Assembly (NCBI GenBank): GCA_964012875.1
Contig: CAXGUU010000068.1
Location: 1-12,174 of the forward strand
DNA length: 12,174 nt
Origin: CAXGUU01 sp964012875
GTDB lineage: Bacteria > Pseudomonadota > Gammaproteobacteria > Ga0077536
Direction of reading: 5' to 3'
Shown here: positions 1 through 7,488 of the stretch, piece after piece
Numbering within the stretch: the stretch's first letter is position 1
Layout: every line of letters begins with the position of its first letter
Notes under the pieces: model-generated
Database searches by the model: none
Told to the model about the DNA's origin: nothing
Seen by the model: only the letters and a program-made list of their open reading frames with translations
Translations under genes and position numbers: made by a program

Positions 1-1893
1 GATCACCAGGCTCGCGCCCGACAACGGACCGGACTGCTGGTTGGCTATTTTGTGCTGGCAGTGCTGATGATCGCGCTGGCGCTGAACGTAGTCGTCTATT
101 TTGCGGCCACCGGCGCGGCTGGTGAGCCGCTGCCGCTCGCTGACTGGTTGAACCAGCCTTATTGGCAATTGGTAAGCGTCGGTGTGGTCATCCTGATTGC
201 GGGCGGTTCCATCGCCACCCTGCTGCGACTGAGCGGCGGTGGTCAGGCCCTGGCGGCCATGGTCGGCGCGCGCGAGCTGGATTTCGATACCAGAGACATC
301 AAAGAGCGTCAGCTCATTAATGTAGTCGAGGAGATGTCGATCGCATCGGGAACGCCGGTGCCGGCGTTGTACGTGCTCGAAGACGAGCCCGGCATCAACG
401 CCTTTGTCGCCGGTACCCGCCCGTCTGAAACCGTCATGGTGGTCACCCGTGGTGCGCTTGATCATTTCACCCGCGACGAACTGCAAGGTGTGGTGGCGCA
501 CGAATACAGTCACATTTTCAACAATGACATGAGTATCAATATCCGGCTCATGGGCGTGCTCGCTGGCATTCTGGTCATTGGACAGATTGGACGCTTCATG
601 CTGCGTTCCGGTTCACACGGCCGCAACAAAAACTCCGGCCAGTTGATGGCAGCGGGTGTGGCGGTGCTGGTGATTGGTTACGTTGGTCTTTTTTTCGGTG
701 CGCTCATTAAGGCGGCGATTTCGAGGCAGCGGGAATTCCTCGCTGATGCCTCAGCCGTGCAGTTCACACGTAATCCGGACGGCATCGCCGGTGCCTTAAT
801 GCGAATTCAGCAACACGTCGAAGGTTCGGCACTGAACAACTCGCACTCCGAGGACTTAAGCCATTTTTGTTTTGGCGAATCGGTCAGCTACTTTTTTGCC
901 GGACTGATGGTTACCCATCCGCCACTCGAAGACCGGGTGAGGGCAATCGACCCCCATGCCGAACTGAAGGCGGAGTCTCTGGCAGCTGAGCAGGCGGGTG
1001 ATGATCCGACAGCCGGTATTGCGACTGCCGGTGCAGCAGGGTTCGCCGGTGCAGCGGCGGCGCCCACGCCGGCCGGCGTCGCTGCGGCAGTTGCCGACTC
1101 GGTCGGCACGGTCAATGCTGCGCAGCTGGCACTCGCCGGCATACTTGAGCACGCGATTGAGCGCGACTTCGCTGACGTGCACACTGCTAATGGCGCGCAG
1201 CGGGCGCTGGTGGCGATGCTGACGCACGCGTCCCCTCAGGCAGCGCGTGGGCGCATTGACGAACTTGTGCAGCGCCACAGTGCAGTCCTTGCGGATGGAT
1301 TGGAAGCCAGCATTGCAGCGGTCACCCGGCTCCCGGACCATGGCCGGTTTGCGCTATTGAATGTCCTGATGCGTACGCTGAAGTCCTTGTCACGTGAAGA
1401 GAAACCGCGGGTCCTCGCTCTGGTCAGGCAAATCATCGGCGCTGATGGCGAGTTCTCGATGTATGAATTCTGCGTGCACACGATTCTGGTCGATCAACTG
1501 CGCATTGATGCCGCCAGGCCGCCGCCGGTCACAATGACGATGATGTCAGCAGCGGAGCCAGCGGTAGCAAGCGTGCTGAGCGTACTTGCCGACGCCGGGA
1601 CGGAAAACGCATCGGCCGCGGAGGCAGCTTTTGACGCCGCGGCCGACACCCTGGGTTTGCCGGCCCTGTCTAAGGTGTCGTCAGCAAAGATCGACACGGA
1701 ACAACTGGTCGGCGCACTGACGGAACTGGCGGGGCTCTCACCCATTCTCAAGCATGATTTTATTCGTGCCTGTGCCGCCTGCGTGGTGCACGATGGCAGG
1801 GTTGCATCCGGGGAAGGCGAGGTGTTGCAGGTGATAGCGCTTAAGCTCGACTGTCCGATGCCACCGTTGATTGCTGCAGGTGGGGTTGTCTGA
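1..1893 (+). CDS. M48 family zinc metallopeptidase, 5' partial
   Basis: Integral-membrane zinc endopeptidase of the HtpX/Ste24 (M48) type, expected to act in inner-membrane protein quality control. The frame is open from base 1, so the true start lies upstream. The GTG at 52 is inside the first hydrophobic segment and is not the start. Visible: two N-terminal hydrophobic segments (about 40-120 and 160-230), the HEYSH zinc motif at 499-513, two more hydrophobic segments (about 545-600 and 640-720), then the REFLAD motif near 730 that supplies the third zinc ligand (Glu). After the peptidase domain comes an Ala-rich linker (about 960-1110) and a helical C-terminal region of roughly 250 residues, much longer than in HtpX (about 290 aa in all). 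Similar extended M48 proteins often follow a lemA gene, which cannot be seen here. The 3' end overlaps the convergent oxidoreductase gene. Family certain, substrate unknown. Confidence 0.92.
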   Translation, partial: DHQARARQRTGLLVGYFVLAVLMIALALNVVVYFAATGAAGEPLPLADWLNQPYWQLVSVGVVILIAGGSIATLLRLSGGGQALAAMVGARELDFDTRDIKERQLINVVEEMSIASGTPVPALYVLEDEPGINAFVAGTRPSETVMVVTRGALDHFTRDELQGVVAHEYSHIFNNDMSINIRLMGVLAGILVIGQIGRFMLRSGSHGRNKNSGQLMAAGVAVLVIGYVGLFFGALIKAAISRQREFLADASAVQFTRNPDGIAGALMRIQQHVEGSALNNSHSEDLSHFCFGESVSYFFAGLMVTHPPLEDRVRAIDPHAELKAESLAAEQAGDDPTAGIATAGAAGFAGAAAAPTPAGVAAAVADSVGTVNAAQLALAGILEHAIERDFADVHTANGAQRALVAMLTHASPQAARGRIDELVQRHSAVLADGLEASIAAVTRLPDHGRFALLNVLMRTLKSLSREEKPRVLALVRQIIGADGEFSMYEFCVHTILVDQLRIDAARPPPVTMTMMSAAEPAVASVLSVLADAGTENASAAEAAFDAAADTLGLPALSKVSSAKIDTEQLVGALTELAGLSPILKHDFIRACAACVVHDGRVASGEGEVLQVIALKLDCPMPPLIAAGGVV

Positions 1894-2986
1894 GTCCAGC
1901 TTCGACCAGACGCGGCATCACGTGTTCGCGAAAGACTGAAAAATCTTCCAGGTAGTTCGGCAGCGCCATGGCCATGCCGTCGACCCCGGCGTCCTTGAGA
2001 TGGCAGAACAGGTCGCACACGGTGTCCGGATCGCCGATCACCGGCAAGGTTCCGTGACCACTCATCAGGCGGGCGAGAAATTCAGGGGCCTTTAGAACCT
2101 CCAGTGGTACCGACTTTATTTCTTCGTACGATTTGCGCATGTATTCGCCCGCCGCCCAATCGCCGTGCTTATGGATTAGGTGGTCATAGTAGGCTTGTGT
2201 TTCGGACTTCATTGGTCGGCAAATCACGTGTCCGCTGCAGAAAATTTTGATCTGTCTCGGTCCCATTTGCGCCCGGATCGACTGGATTTCATCAGCGATG
2301 GTCGTGGGGTCGGTGACGACCATGAACAGCGCATCGGCATCGTTGAGTGCGAATTTTCGGCCGGTGGGTGAAGACCCGGCACTGACCACAAGTGGCAACG
2401 CCGATCCGACCGGCTTCGGTTCGCTGATGACCTGTTTCAGTTTGAACCAGCGGCCTTCGTGGTCAAATGGTTCACGGTCCGTCCACATCCGTCTCACCAG
2501 GCTGAGCCATTCCTTCAAATAGTCGTAGCGCTCGTCGTGGTCGTGATAGGGCACGCCATGCATGTCGAACTCGGCAATGTTGTAGCCGGCAACGAGATTG
2601 AGACCGAGGCGTCCGCCGCCGATATGGTCGCAGGTCATCGCTTGCTTGGCCGCAAAAACGGGATTGAGGAACGGCACGTGAATGGTGGCGAAGACATGAA
2701 TCCGCGAAGTAGCTGCCAGCAGACCCGCAGCCCAGGCCATGGTTTCATGGAAGTGTCCGTCGGTTTCAGCATCTCCGGCATGACCCGTCCAGCCGGCAAG
2801 CGGGAGCAAGAATTCCAGGCCGGAGGTTTCGGCCGCCGTGGCCAGCGCCTGCATATTGGGCCATGTCGCCTGCCAACGTTCGGGTGCTAGTGTGTTCGTC
2901 AGGCCGCCGTAGGTATTAAACGAAAAGAGTCCCAGCTGGAAGGCGTTGCAACCTGGAAAGCTGCGTTCGGAAACGGGCGTACTCAC
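1841..2986 (-). CDS. LLM class flavin-dependent oxidoreductase
   Basis: Luciferase-like (bacterial luciferase superfamily) monooxygenase of 381 aa. Such enzymes use reduced FMN and O2 to oxidise small substrates, and the RutA, SsuD and SfnG groups are relatives. Visible: the family block GGGRLGLNLVAG (residues 123-134), the following GYN and RYDYLKEW segments typical of RutA/SfnG-like members, and a C-terminal part with a GDPDTV-type cofactor-side segment. The length is normal. No flavin reductase lies nearby, so reduced flavin must come from elsewhere. The start is GTG, only 3 nt after the stop of the ABC exporter gene and without a strong Shine-Dalgarno, which suggests translational coupling. 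The 3' end overlaps the M48 gene by 53 bp on the opposite strand. Substrate cannot be assigned. Confidence 0.9.
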   Translation of the reverse strand: MSTPVSERSFPGCNAFQLGLFSFNTYGGLTNTLAPERWQATWPNMQALATAAETSGLEFLLPLAGWTGHAGDAETDGHFHETMAWAAGLLAATSRIHVFATIHVPFLNPVFAAKQAMTCDHIGGGRLGLNLVAGYNIAEFDMHGVPYHDHDERYDYLKEWLSLVRRMWTDREPFDHEGRWFKLKQVISEPKPVGSALPLVVSAGSSPTGRKFALNDADALFMVVTDPTTIADEIQSIRAQMGPRQIKIFCSGHVICRPMKSETQAYYDHLIHKHGDWAAGEYMRKSYEEIKSVPLEVLKAPEFLARLMSGHGTLPVIGDPDTVCDLFCHLKDAGVDGMAMALPNYLEDFSVFREHVMPRLVEAGLRQPHLQQSTVASDSRA

Positions 2987-2989
2987 GAC

Positions 2990-4798
2990 TCAGGCCAGGG
3001 CTTCCAGCGCGTCTGCCCGGTTATTCTCGAGGTGCCGAAACTGGACTGCTGCCAGCTTGGCGTAAAGACCGTCGGTAGCCATCAGCTCATCGTGCGTTCC
3101 CGCGGCGACAATCCGTCCCTGTTCCATCACGATGATGCGGTCAGCGTCGCGCACCGTCGACAGGCGATGGGCAATCACCAGAGTGGTGCAGGATTCCGAC
3201 AGTTTGGCGAGCGCCGCCTGGACCAGCCGCTCGGATTCAGAATCCAGCGCACTGGTGGCCTCGTCTAGCAACAGCAGCGTCGGCTGCTTCAGCACGGCTC
3301 TGGCGATAGCGATACGCTGTTGCTGGCCGCCTGAAAGCCGCATGCCGCGTTCACCGAGTTCAGTATCGTAGCCTTCCGGCAGTGCCCGAATGAAGTTGTC
3401 GGCCGCCGCTGCGCGTGCGGCGGCATAGACCGCCTGATCATCTGCGTCGGGCCGACCGTAACGAATGTTTTCGCGAATCGTATCGGCGAACAACACCGTC
3501 TCCTGCGGTACGATGGCGATCGCTTTACGCACATCCTGTGGCAGAACGTCCGCAGTATCAACGCCATCAAAGGTGATGCTGCCGGATTGTGGTCGATAAA
3601 ATGCGAGGGCGAGTTGCAGAACGGTCGTCTTACCGGCGCCCGATGGCCCTACCAGGGCCACTGTCTCGCCGGGTTCCAGGCGCAGGCTGAAGTCCGAGAG
3701 CGCTTTTTGCGTCGGGCGAGATGGGTAGTTGAAATCGATATGATCGAAAACCACAGCGCCTCGGCGTTCCGTCGGTAGCGACCGGGGCGCAGCGGGTGGC
3801 TCTTCTACCGGGGTGGCCGCAAGCAACTCGACGAGTCGCTCGGTTGCGCCTGCAGCCTGCTGTAGCGCGCCCCAGATCTCGGAAAGGCCGGCGGTGGAAC
3901 CACCGACAAACACGGCATAGAGTAGGAACTGACCCAAATCGCCGCCGCTCATGTGGCCACTGGCGACATCCTGTGCGCCAATCCATACGACGGCGATGAG
4001 GCCGCCGAAAATCGTGATCATCGCGTAGGCAGTCAACAGTGCGCGGTGCCGGATCCGGAGTTTGGCGGCATTAAAAGAACGCGTGACAGCATCGTTGTAA
4101 CGTTCGCTATGCAGTCGCTCAAGCGTAAATGCCTGCACGATTGAGATCGCATTCAGTACTTCGCCCGCTAGCGCCGAGGTGTCAGCGATCCGGTCCTGGC
4201 TGGCGCGTGACAGGCGGCGGACACGCCGGCCGATGAGAATGATTGGCACCACGACCAGCGGGATCAGCAGGCCGATCATCATTGCCAGGCGGGGACTCGT
4301 GACGACCAGCATCGTCATCGCACCGACCAGGGTGAGGCTGGAACGAAGGGCAATTGACAGCGAGCTGCCGACAACGGTCTGTATGAGTGTAGTGTCTGTG
4401 GTCAGGCGTGACAGAATCTCTCCACTTCTGGTGACTTCAAAAAAGTTCGGCGACAGTTGTAAGACGTGCTGGAATACCGCCTTGCGTAAGTCAGCGACTA
4501 CCCGTTCACCGACCCAGGAGACCAGATAAAACCTGAGCGCGGCGAATGCCGCAGCCAGCGCGGCAAACGCAAATAAGGCGATGAAATTCCGATTGATGAC
4601 ATCCTGCTCAGAAGACAGGCCGGCATCGATAACATGCCCGATGGCGACCGGCATCGCGAGCAGGGCGGCCGCTGCAGCGACAAGCGATATGATGGCAGCC
4701 GCGATGCGGAATCTATAGGGACGCAGATAGGGCAGCAGACCTGAAAGAGACTGCAGATGGCGGCTGCGGCTGGGCGAATCTTGTGGTTCCGGATTCAT
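2990..4798 (-). CDS. ABC exporter, fused permease/ATP-binding protein (MsbA-related)
   Basis: Half-transporter of about 602 aa in the inner membrane, working as a homodimer to export a hydrophobic or lipid-like substrate. The six-helix transmembrane domain spans about residues 20-320, and the nucleotide-binding domain about 345-590. The ATPase has a complete motif set: Walker A GPSGAGKTT (Lys390), Q-loop IVPQE, signature LSGGQQQR, Walker B LLLLDEATSALD (Asp512, Glu513) and switch His in IAHRLST. The sequence resembles the proteobacterial MsbA-related group of unknown substrate rather than MsbA itself. I chose ATG at 4798 (MNPEPQ). A TTG at 4828 would add 10 residues, and neither has a clear Shine-Dalgarno. 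It is the first gene of a two-gene unit with the flavin oxidoreductase and divergent from the DUF938 gene. Confidence 0.92.
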   Translation of the reverse strand: MNPEPQDSPSRSRHLQSLSGLLPYLRPYRFRIAAAIISLVAAAAALLAMPVAIGHVIDAGLSSEQDVINRNFIALFAFAALAAAFAALRFYLVSWVGERVVADLRKAVFQHVLQLSPNFFEVTRSGEILSRLTTDTTLIQTVVGSSLSIALRSSLTLVGAMTMLVVTSPRLAMMIGLLIPLVVVPIILIGRRVRRLSRASQDRIADTSALAGEVLNAISIVQAFTLERLHSERYNDAVTRSFNAAKLRIRHRALLTAYAMITIFGGLIAVVWIGAQDVASGHMSGGDLGQFLLYAVFVGGSTAGLSEIWGALQQAAGATERLVELLAATPVEEPPAAPRSLPTERRGAVVFDHIDFNYPSRPTQKALSDFSLRLEPGETVALVGPSGAGKTTVLQLALAFYRPQSGSITFDGVDTADVLPQDVRKAIAIVPQETVLFADTIRENIRYGRPDADDQAVYAAARAAAADNFIRALPEGYDTELGERGMRLSGGQQQRIAIARAVLKQPTLLLLDEATSALDSESERLVQAALAKLSESCTTLVIAHRLSTVRDADRIIVMEQGRIVAAGTHDELMATDGLYAKLAAVQFRHLENNRADALEALA

Positions 4799-4840
4799 GG
4801 AACGATGAACTGGTGACCGGTCTATCAATCAAGCGGGCGG

Positions 4841-4859
4841 CGACGATACCATATCGTCG
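4841..4859. promoter_or_regulatory. Perfect 8-bp inverted repeat, possible operator
   Basis: The arms CGACGATA and TATCGTCG are separated by CCA. The repeat lies in the divergent spacer, about 43 nt upstream of the chosen start of the ABC exporter and about 145 nt upstream of the DUF938 start. Its symmetry and position suit a binding site for a dimeric regulator, or a hairpin in the exporter leader RNA. An AT-rich TATATAAA stretch follows at 4871-4878 but has no matching -35 box. No regulator gene is visible nearby. Function is inferred from symmetry only. Confidence 0.4.
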
Positions 4860-4908
4860 TGGGCGATCCGTATATAAACGACAACCCCAGCCGGTTCCTG
4901 CGCGATCT

Positions 4909-4997
4909 TAGGGAAGCGCTGAATAAGTCTGGGTCGGATAGCACTTGTGCCAAATGCGCGAAGACAAGGCGCAAGGCGCACGTACAAAGCTTCCCTA
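4909..4997. mobile_element. Probable MITE-like element with terminal inverted repeats
   Basis: The left end TAGGGAAGC (4909-4917) is the exact reverse complement of the right end GCTTCCCTA (4989-4997). If the element proper is GGGAAGC...GCTTCCC (4911-4995, 85 bp), it is flanked by TA on each side, compatible with a short target duplication. Inside are a small palindrome GCACTTGTGC (4941-4950) and a 7-bp tandem repeat AAGGCGC twice (4966-4979). The terminal sequence recalls IS5/IS1478-type ends, recalled from memory and not checked. It has no coding capacity. Its right end touches the ribosome-binding region of the DUF938 gene, so it may supply part of that gene's leader. Other copies in the genome would prove the call. 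Confidence 0.5.
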
Positions 4998-5003
4998 GGT
5001 AAC

Positions 5004-5600
5004 ATGCCGGCAAAACCCTTCATCGCCGCGGCCGATAACAACAAGGCGCCGATTCTCGACGTACTGTCCGGGTTGTTTGCACGTTGTTCCGAGGTGCTGG
5101 AAATTGGTGCCAGCACCGGGCAGCATGCCACGCATTTCGCGGGGGCTATGCCGCATCTTCGATGGCAGGCGACTGATCTGGGGGATTACGTCGGCGGCAT
5201 TAACTGCTGGATTTCTGATGCCGGACTCGCCAATCTTCCGCCAGCGCGGGCGCTTGATGTCAGCGAGGAGCAGTGGGTGTCGTCACCGGTTGATGCCATC
5301 TATTCCGCTAACACCGTCCACTACATGGCCTGGTCCGCAGTTGTGAGCTTTTTTGCTGGCGTACGACGACACCTTGAAGACACCGGATGTTTCGCGCTGT
5401 ACGGGCCGTTTAACTACGGCGGGCGTTATATCAGTGAAGGCAATCGGCGCCTCGACGAGTGGCTGAAGCTACAGGACCCGCGTTACGCGATTCGGGATAT
5501 TGACGCGTTAAAAGACTGTGCCGGCGACTTCAACCTCGAATTATCGGAAGATCACGGGATGCCGGCGAATAATCGTCTGTTGGTGTGGCGGCCTATTTAA
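5004..5600 (+). CDS. DUF938 domain protein, class I SAM-methyltransferase fold
   Basis: Protein of 198 aa of the DUF938 family, which has a Rossmann-like methyltransferase fold but no established substrate. Visible: the N-terminal KPF...A.DNNK.PIL block that opens family members, the SAM-binding motif I VLEIGASTGQHA (from residue 31), the LPPARALDV segment, SANTVHYM, and the C-terminal end NNRLLVWRP. I chose ATG at 5004 because the family block starts there and AGG precedes it by about 5 nt. A GTG at 4947 in the same frame would add 19 basic residues encoded inside the putative MITE and is unlikely. The stop is 37 nt before the SDR start site, so the two are probably co-transcribed. Enzymatic role inferred from fold only. 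Confidence 0.85.
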   Translation: MPAKPFIAAADNNKAPILDVLSGLFARCSEVLEIGASTGQHATHFAGAMPHLRWQATDLGDYVGGINCWISDAGLANLPPARALDVSEEQWVSSPVDAIYSANTVHYMAWSAVVSFFAGVRRHLEDTGCFALYGPFNYGGRYISEGNRRLDEWLKLQDPRYAIRDIDALKDCAGDFNLELSEDHGMPANNRLLVWRPI

Positions 5601-5625
5601 TCGAACTATCAAAATTTAATTGTCT

Positions 5626-5632
5626 GAGGAGA
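5626..5632 (+). promoter_or_regulatory. Shine-Dalgarno of the SDR gene
   Basis: GAGGAGA ends 5 nt before the GTG at 5638. This strong site decides the start: a TTG at 5620 in the same frame lies before the site and would place it inside the coding sequence. Confidence 0.75.
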
Positions 5633-5637
5633 GTAGC

Positions 5638-6417
5638 GTGGCACGACTAAGTAAATTATCGCGCAGCATCGCGGGTAAAGTAGCACTCGTAACCGGAGCG
5701 GCAAGTGGCATGGGGCGTGCGACGGCACATCTGTTTGCCGACGAGGGCGCGTACGTTGCGGTCACCGACCTCGACCCGGATAAGGTTAATGTCGTCGTCA
5801 AGGAAATTCAGGATGCGGGTGGCAGCGCACGCGGTTGGGTGCTCGATGTCAGCGATGCCGATAATCGCCGCGATGTAGTCCGGGAAATAGTCGCCGAATG
5901 GAACGCACTCGATATCCTGGTGAACAACGCCGGCATCGTGGTCGAAGGCAGCATTGACGGCGACGACTACGAGGCCGGCTGGCACCGAACGATTGATGTT
6001 TTATTAACCGCTCAGGTGATGTTGATCAGGGAATGTCTGCCGCATCTCGAAGCGAGCGGGGGCGGACGCATCGTCAATATCGCATCTACAGAAGGCCTGG
6101 GCGCAACCAAAGGGGTAAGCCCGTATACAGCGGCCAAGACGGGCGTCATCGGGTTAACCCGTTCGCTCGCCGTCGAATTCGGCGCGCGCGGTATCACCGT
6201 CAACTGTATCTGCCCGGGGCCCATCAATACCGGGATGACCGCCGACATTCCCGACGAGCACAAGCAGGAGTTTGCACGACGTCGGGTGGCCCTGCGCCGT
6301 TACGCTGAACCAGAAGAAGTGGCCCACGGGACCTTGAATTTCGTACTACCTGCCTCGCAGTACATGACCGGGACGCACCTCGCCGTTGACGGAGGCCTTA
6401 CCATTCGCAATGCCTGA
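5638..6417 (+). CDS. SDR family NAD(P)-dependent oxidoreductase
   Basis: Classical short-chain dehydrogenase/reductase of 259 aa, a cytosolic enzyme that interconverts an alcohol and a ketone (or reduces a C=C or C=O) with NAD(H) or NADP(H). Visible: the cofactor motif TGAASGMG (19-26), an acidic residue pair (TDLD) after beta-strand 2 that favours NAD(H), NNAG (96-99), catalytic Ser150, Tyr163 and Lys167 in YTAAK, the CPGPINTGM segment after strand 6, and the usual C-terminal TGTHLAVDGG. All catalytic residues are present and the length is typical. GTG start, fixed by a strong Shine-Dalgarno. It follows the DUF938 gene on the same strand and faces glyoxalase I. It resembles FabG-like and 2,5-diketo/steroid-type SDRs too generally to name a substrate. 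Confidence 0.93.
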   Translation: MARLSKLSRSIAGKVALVTGAASGMGRATAHLFADEGAYVAVTDLDPDKVNVVVKEIQDAGGSARGWVLDVSDADNRRDVVREIVAEWNALDILVNNAGIVVEGSIDGDDYEAGWHRTIDVLLTAQVMLIRECLPHLEASGGGRIVNIASTEGLGATKGVSPYTAAKTGVIGLTRSLAVEFGARGITVNCICPGPINTGMTADIPDEHKQEFARRRVALRRYAEPEEVAHGTLNFVLPASQYMTGTHLAVDGGLTIRNA

Positions 6418-6419
6418 TT

Positions 6420-6488
6420 CCATCGCTGCGGCGCAGAGCGGGGCCCTCCAACGATTACATTACGCGGCGGCGTCCACCGCGGCGATGG
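6420..6488. terminator. Long inverted repeat in convergent spacer, possible bidirectional terminator
   Basis: CCATCGCTGCGG (6420-6431) pairs with CCGCGGCGATGG (6477-6488): 12 positions with one G-U wobble, enclosing about 45 GC-rich bases. The repeat fills nearly all of the spacer between the convergent SDR and glyoxalase genes. No T-tract follows on either strand, so it is not a standard intrinsic terminator. It may still block read-through or stabilise 3' ends. Confidence 0.35.
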
Positions 6489-6492
6489 GGCC

Positions 6493-7002
6493 TCAGTCGC
6501 TGACGACGATGTCGCTGATGCCTTTAGGGCTCAGAATCTCGATCCAGTAGCCGTCGGGGTCCTTTATGAAGGCTATCCCTTTCATTTTGCCGTCGTCAGG
6601 GCGCTTGACGAACTCGATGCCGAGTTCTTCGAACCGCTCGCAGGCCGCGTAGACGTCAGGTACTGACAGGCCGATGTGACCGAAACCCTGGGGTTCGGCA
6701 TTACCGTCGTGGTAGCCCTTGAAATCGGCGTCCGATTCTGTGCCCCAGTTGTGTGTCAGCTCCACCAGTGCGGGGCGGGCGAACAACCATTCGGCGCGTT
6801 CGCGCTCCCCTTCGGGCATGGTTTCGCCCGGCGCCAGATAGCCCATGAAATAAAGCGAGAATTGCATGCTCTCAAAGTCGAAGCGGCCAAGCTGGGTCAT
6901 GCCCAGTACATCGCTGTAGAACTTGACGGAAACCTCCGGGTCGCGGATGCGCATCATGGTCTGGTTCATGACGAACCCGGCTGTGGCTGAATTCTCGGAC
7001 AT
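6493..7002 (-). CDS. gloA: Lactoylglutathione lyase (glyoxalase I)
   Basis: Converts the hemithioacetal of methylglyoxal and glutathione to S-lactoylglutathione, the first step of methylglyoxal detoxification in the cytosol. It has 169 aa and belongs to the longer, zinc-type glyoxalase I class found in eukaryotes and in some Pseudomonas isozymes, with the PEGERERAEW insert region rather than the compact E. coli nickel type. All four metal ligands can be placed by comparison with the human enzyme: Gln14 (NQTMMRIRD), Glu81 (ELTHNWGTE), His109 (GFGHIGLSV) and Glu155 (YWIEIL). ATG start preceded by AGGAG at a 6-nt spacing. About 490 nt separate it from the upstream TraR/DksA gene, so it is likely transcribed from its own promoter. 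Metal preference is inferred from class. Confidence 0.94.
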   Translation of the reverse strand: MSENSATAGFVMNQTMMRIRDPEVSVKFYSDVLGMTQLGRFDFESMQFSLYFMGYLAPGETMPEGERERAEWLFARPALVELTHNWGTESDADFKGYHDGNAEPQGFGHIGLSVPDVYAACERFEELGIEFVKRPDDGKMKGIAFIKDPDGYWIEILSPKGISDIVVSD

Positions 7003-7488
7003 GGTGATCTCCTAATAAGGGCGAGATGAGCGCCAGGCGGCGCAACTTGCGCTCGGCCGGACAATATACCGGCTTGAGCGGCGCGATGGATCCCTTCTGG
7101 CGGGTTTTTCGTGTCTTCGGGATGGATGTTGTAACGTGGGTACCGCTCGCAAAGATGTGGCGACGACGACCGCGGCTTTCTCCATCGATGGTTTGAAAGC
7201 GCGGCGTGCCCGTTCGCGATTCGGCATGGCGGTTTGTAGAACTCGCACGGGGTTCACCGTGAGGCACAGATCAAGCCCGTGGTGGTGCGGCCGCACTCAC
7301 AGATCAGGGGGCGAGGCAACCGCTTCTACCGGGGTGGTATCTTCGGCATGTGCCATAGCAGCGGTTTCGCGCTGATGTTCATCACCGAGCCGCGCCGGTG
7401 GCGCGGCCGTGGGCTGGTAGCCTTCGCTGCCGGCATCCGGGGCACTCGTGATGTCAGAAGCTGCCGCCGGCAGACAAGCGGTGTGTGC
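7003..7488 (-). other. Long spacer upstream of gloA, no convincing gene
   Basis: A 486-nt stretch on the transcribed strand of gloA. Its start-proximal end has AGGAG (7009-7013). A TATATT-like hexamer near 7060 could be a -10 box, but no good -35 box goes with it. Open frames on either strand within 7012-7375 are Arg-rich and have no family features, so I do not call them. The distal part (7300-7488) continues the TraR/DksA frame past its stop with protein-like composition, and it also holds a strong GC hairpin at 7389-7407. It probably carries the 3' end of the upstream operon and the gloA promoter. Confidence 0.5.
7389..7407 (-). terminator. Strong GC hairpin downstream of the operon, terminator-like
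   Basis: GCCGCGCC and GGCGCGGC form a perfect 8-bp stem around a 3-nt loop, about 80 nt past the stop of the TraR/DksA gene. There is no following T-tract on the transcribed strand, so it is either a transcript-stabilising 3' hairpin, a factor-assisted terminator, or chance in GC-rich DNA. Confidence 0.35.

Noticed and set aside
4947..5003. Upstream GTG extension of the DUF938 gene
   Set aside because: The extra residues are basic, lie inside the putative MITE and precede the conserved family N-terminus.
7080..7110. CCC...GGG followed by a T-run on the plus strand, intrinsic-terminator-like
   Set aside because: The stem is only 3 bp, too weak to terminate, and no plus-strand gene ends there.
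7012..7296. A 94-codon minus-strand frame starting GTG before gloA
   Set aside because: The product is Arg- and Ser-rich without motifs, and no ribosome site precedes the GTG, which directly follows a TGA in the same frame.
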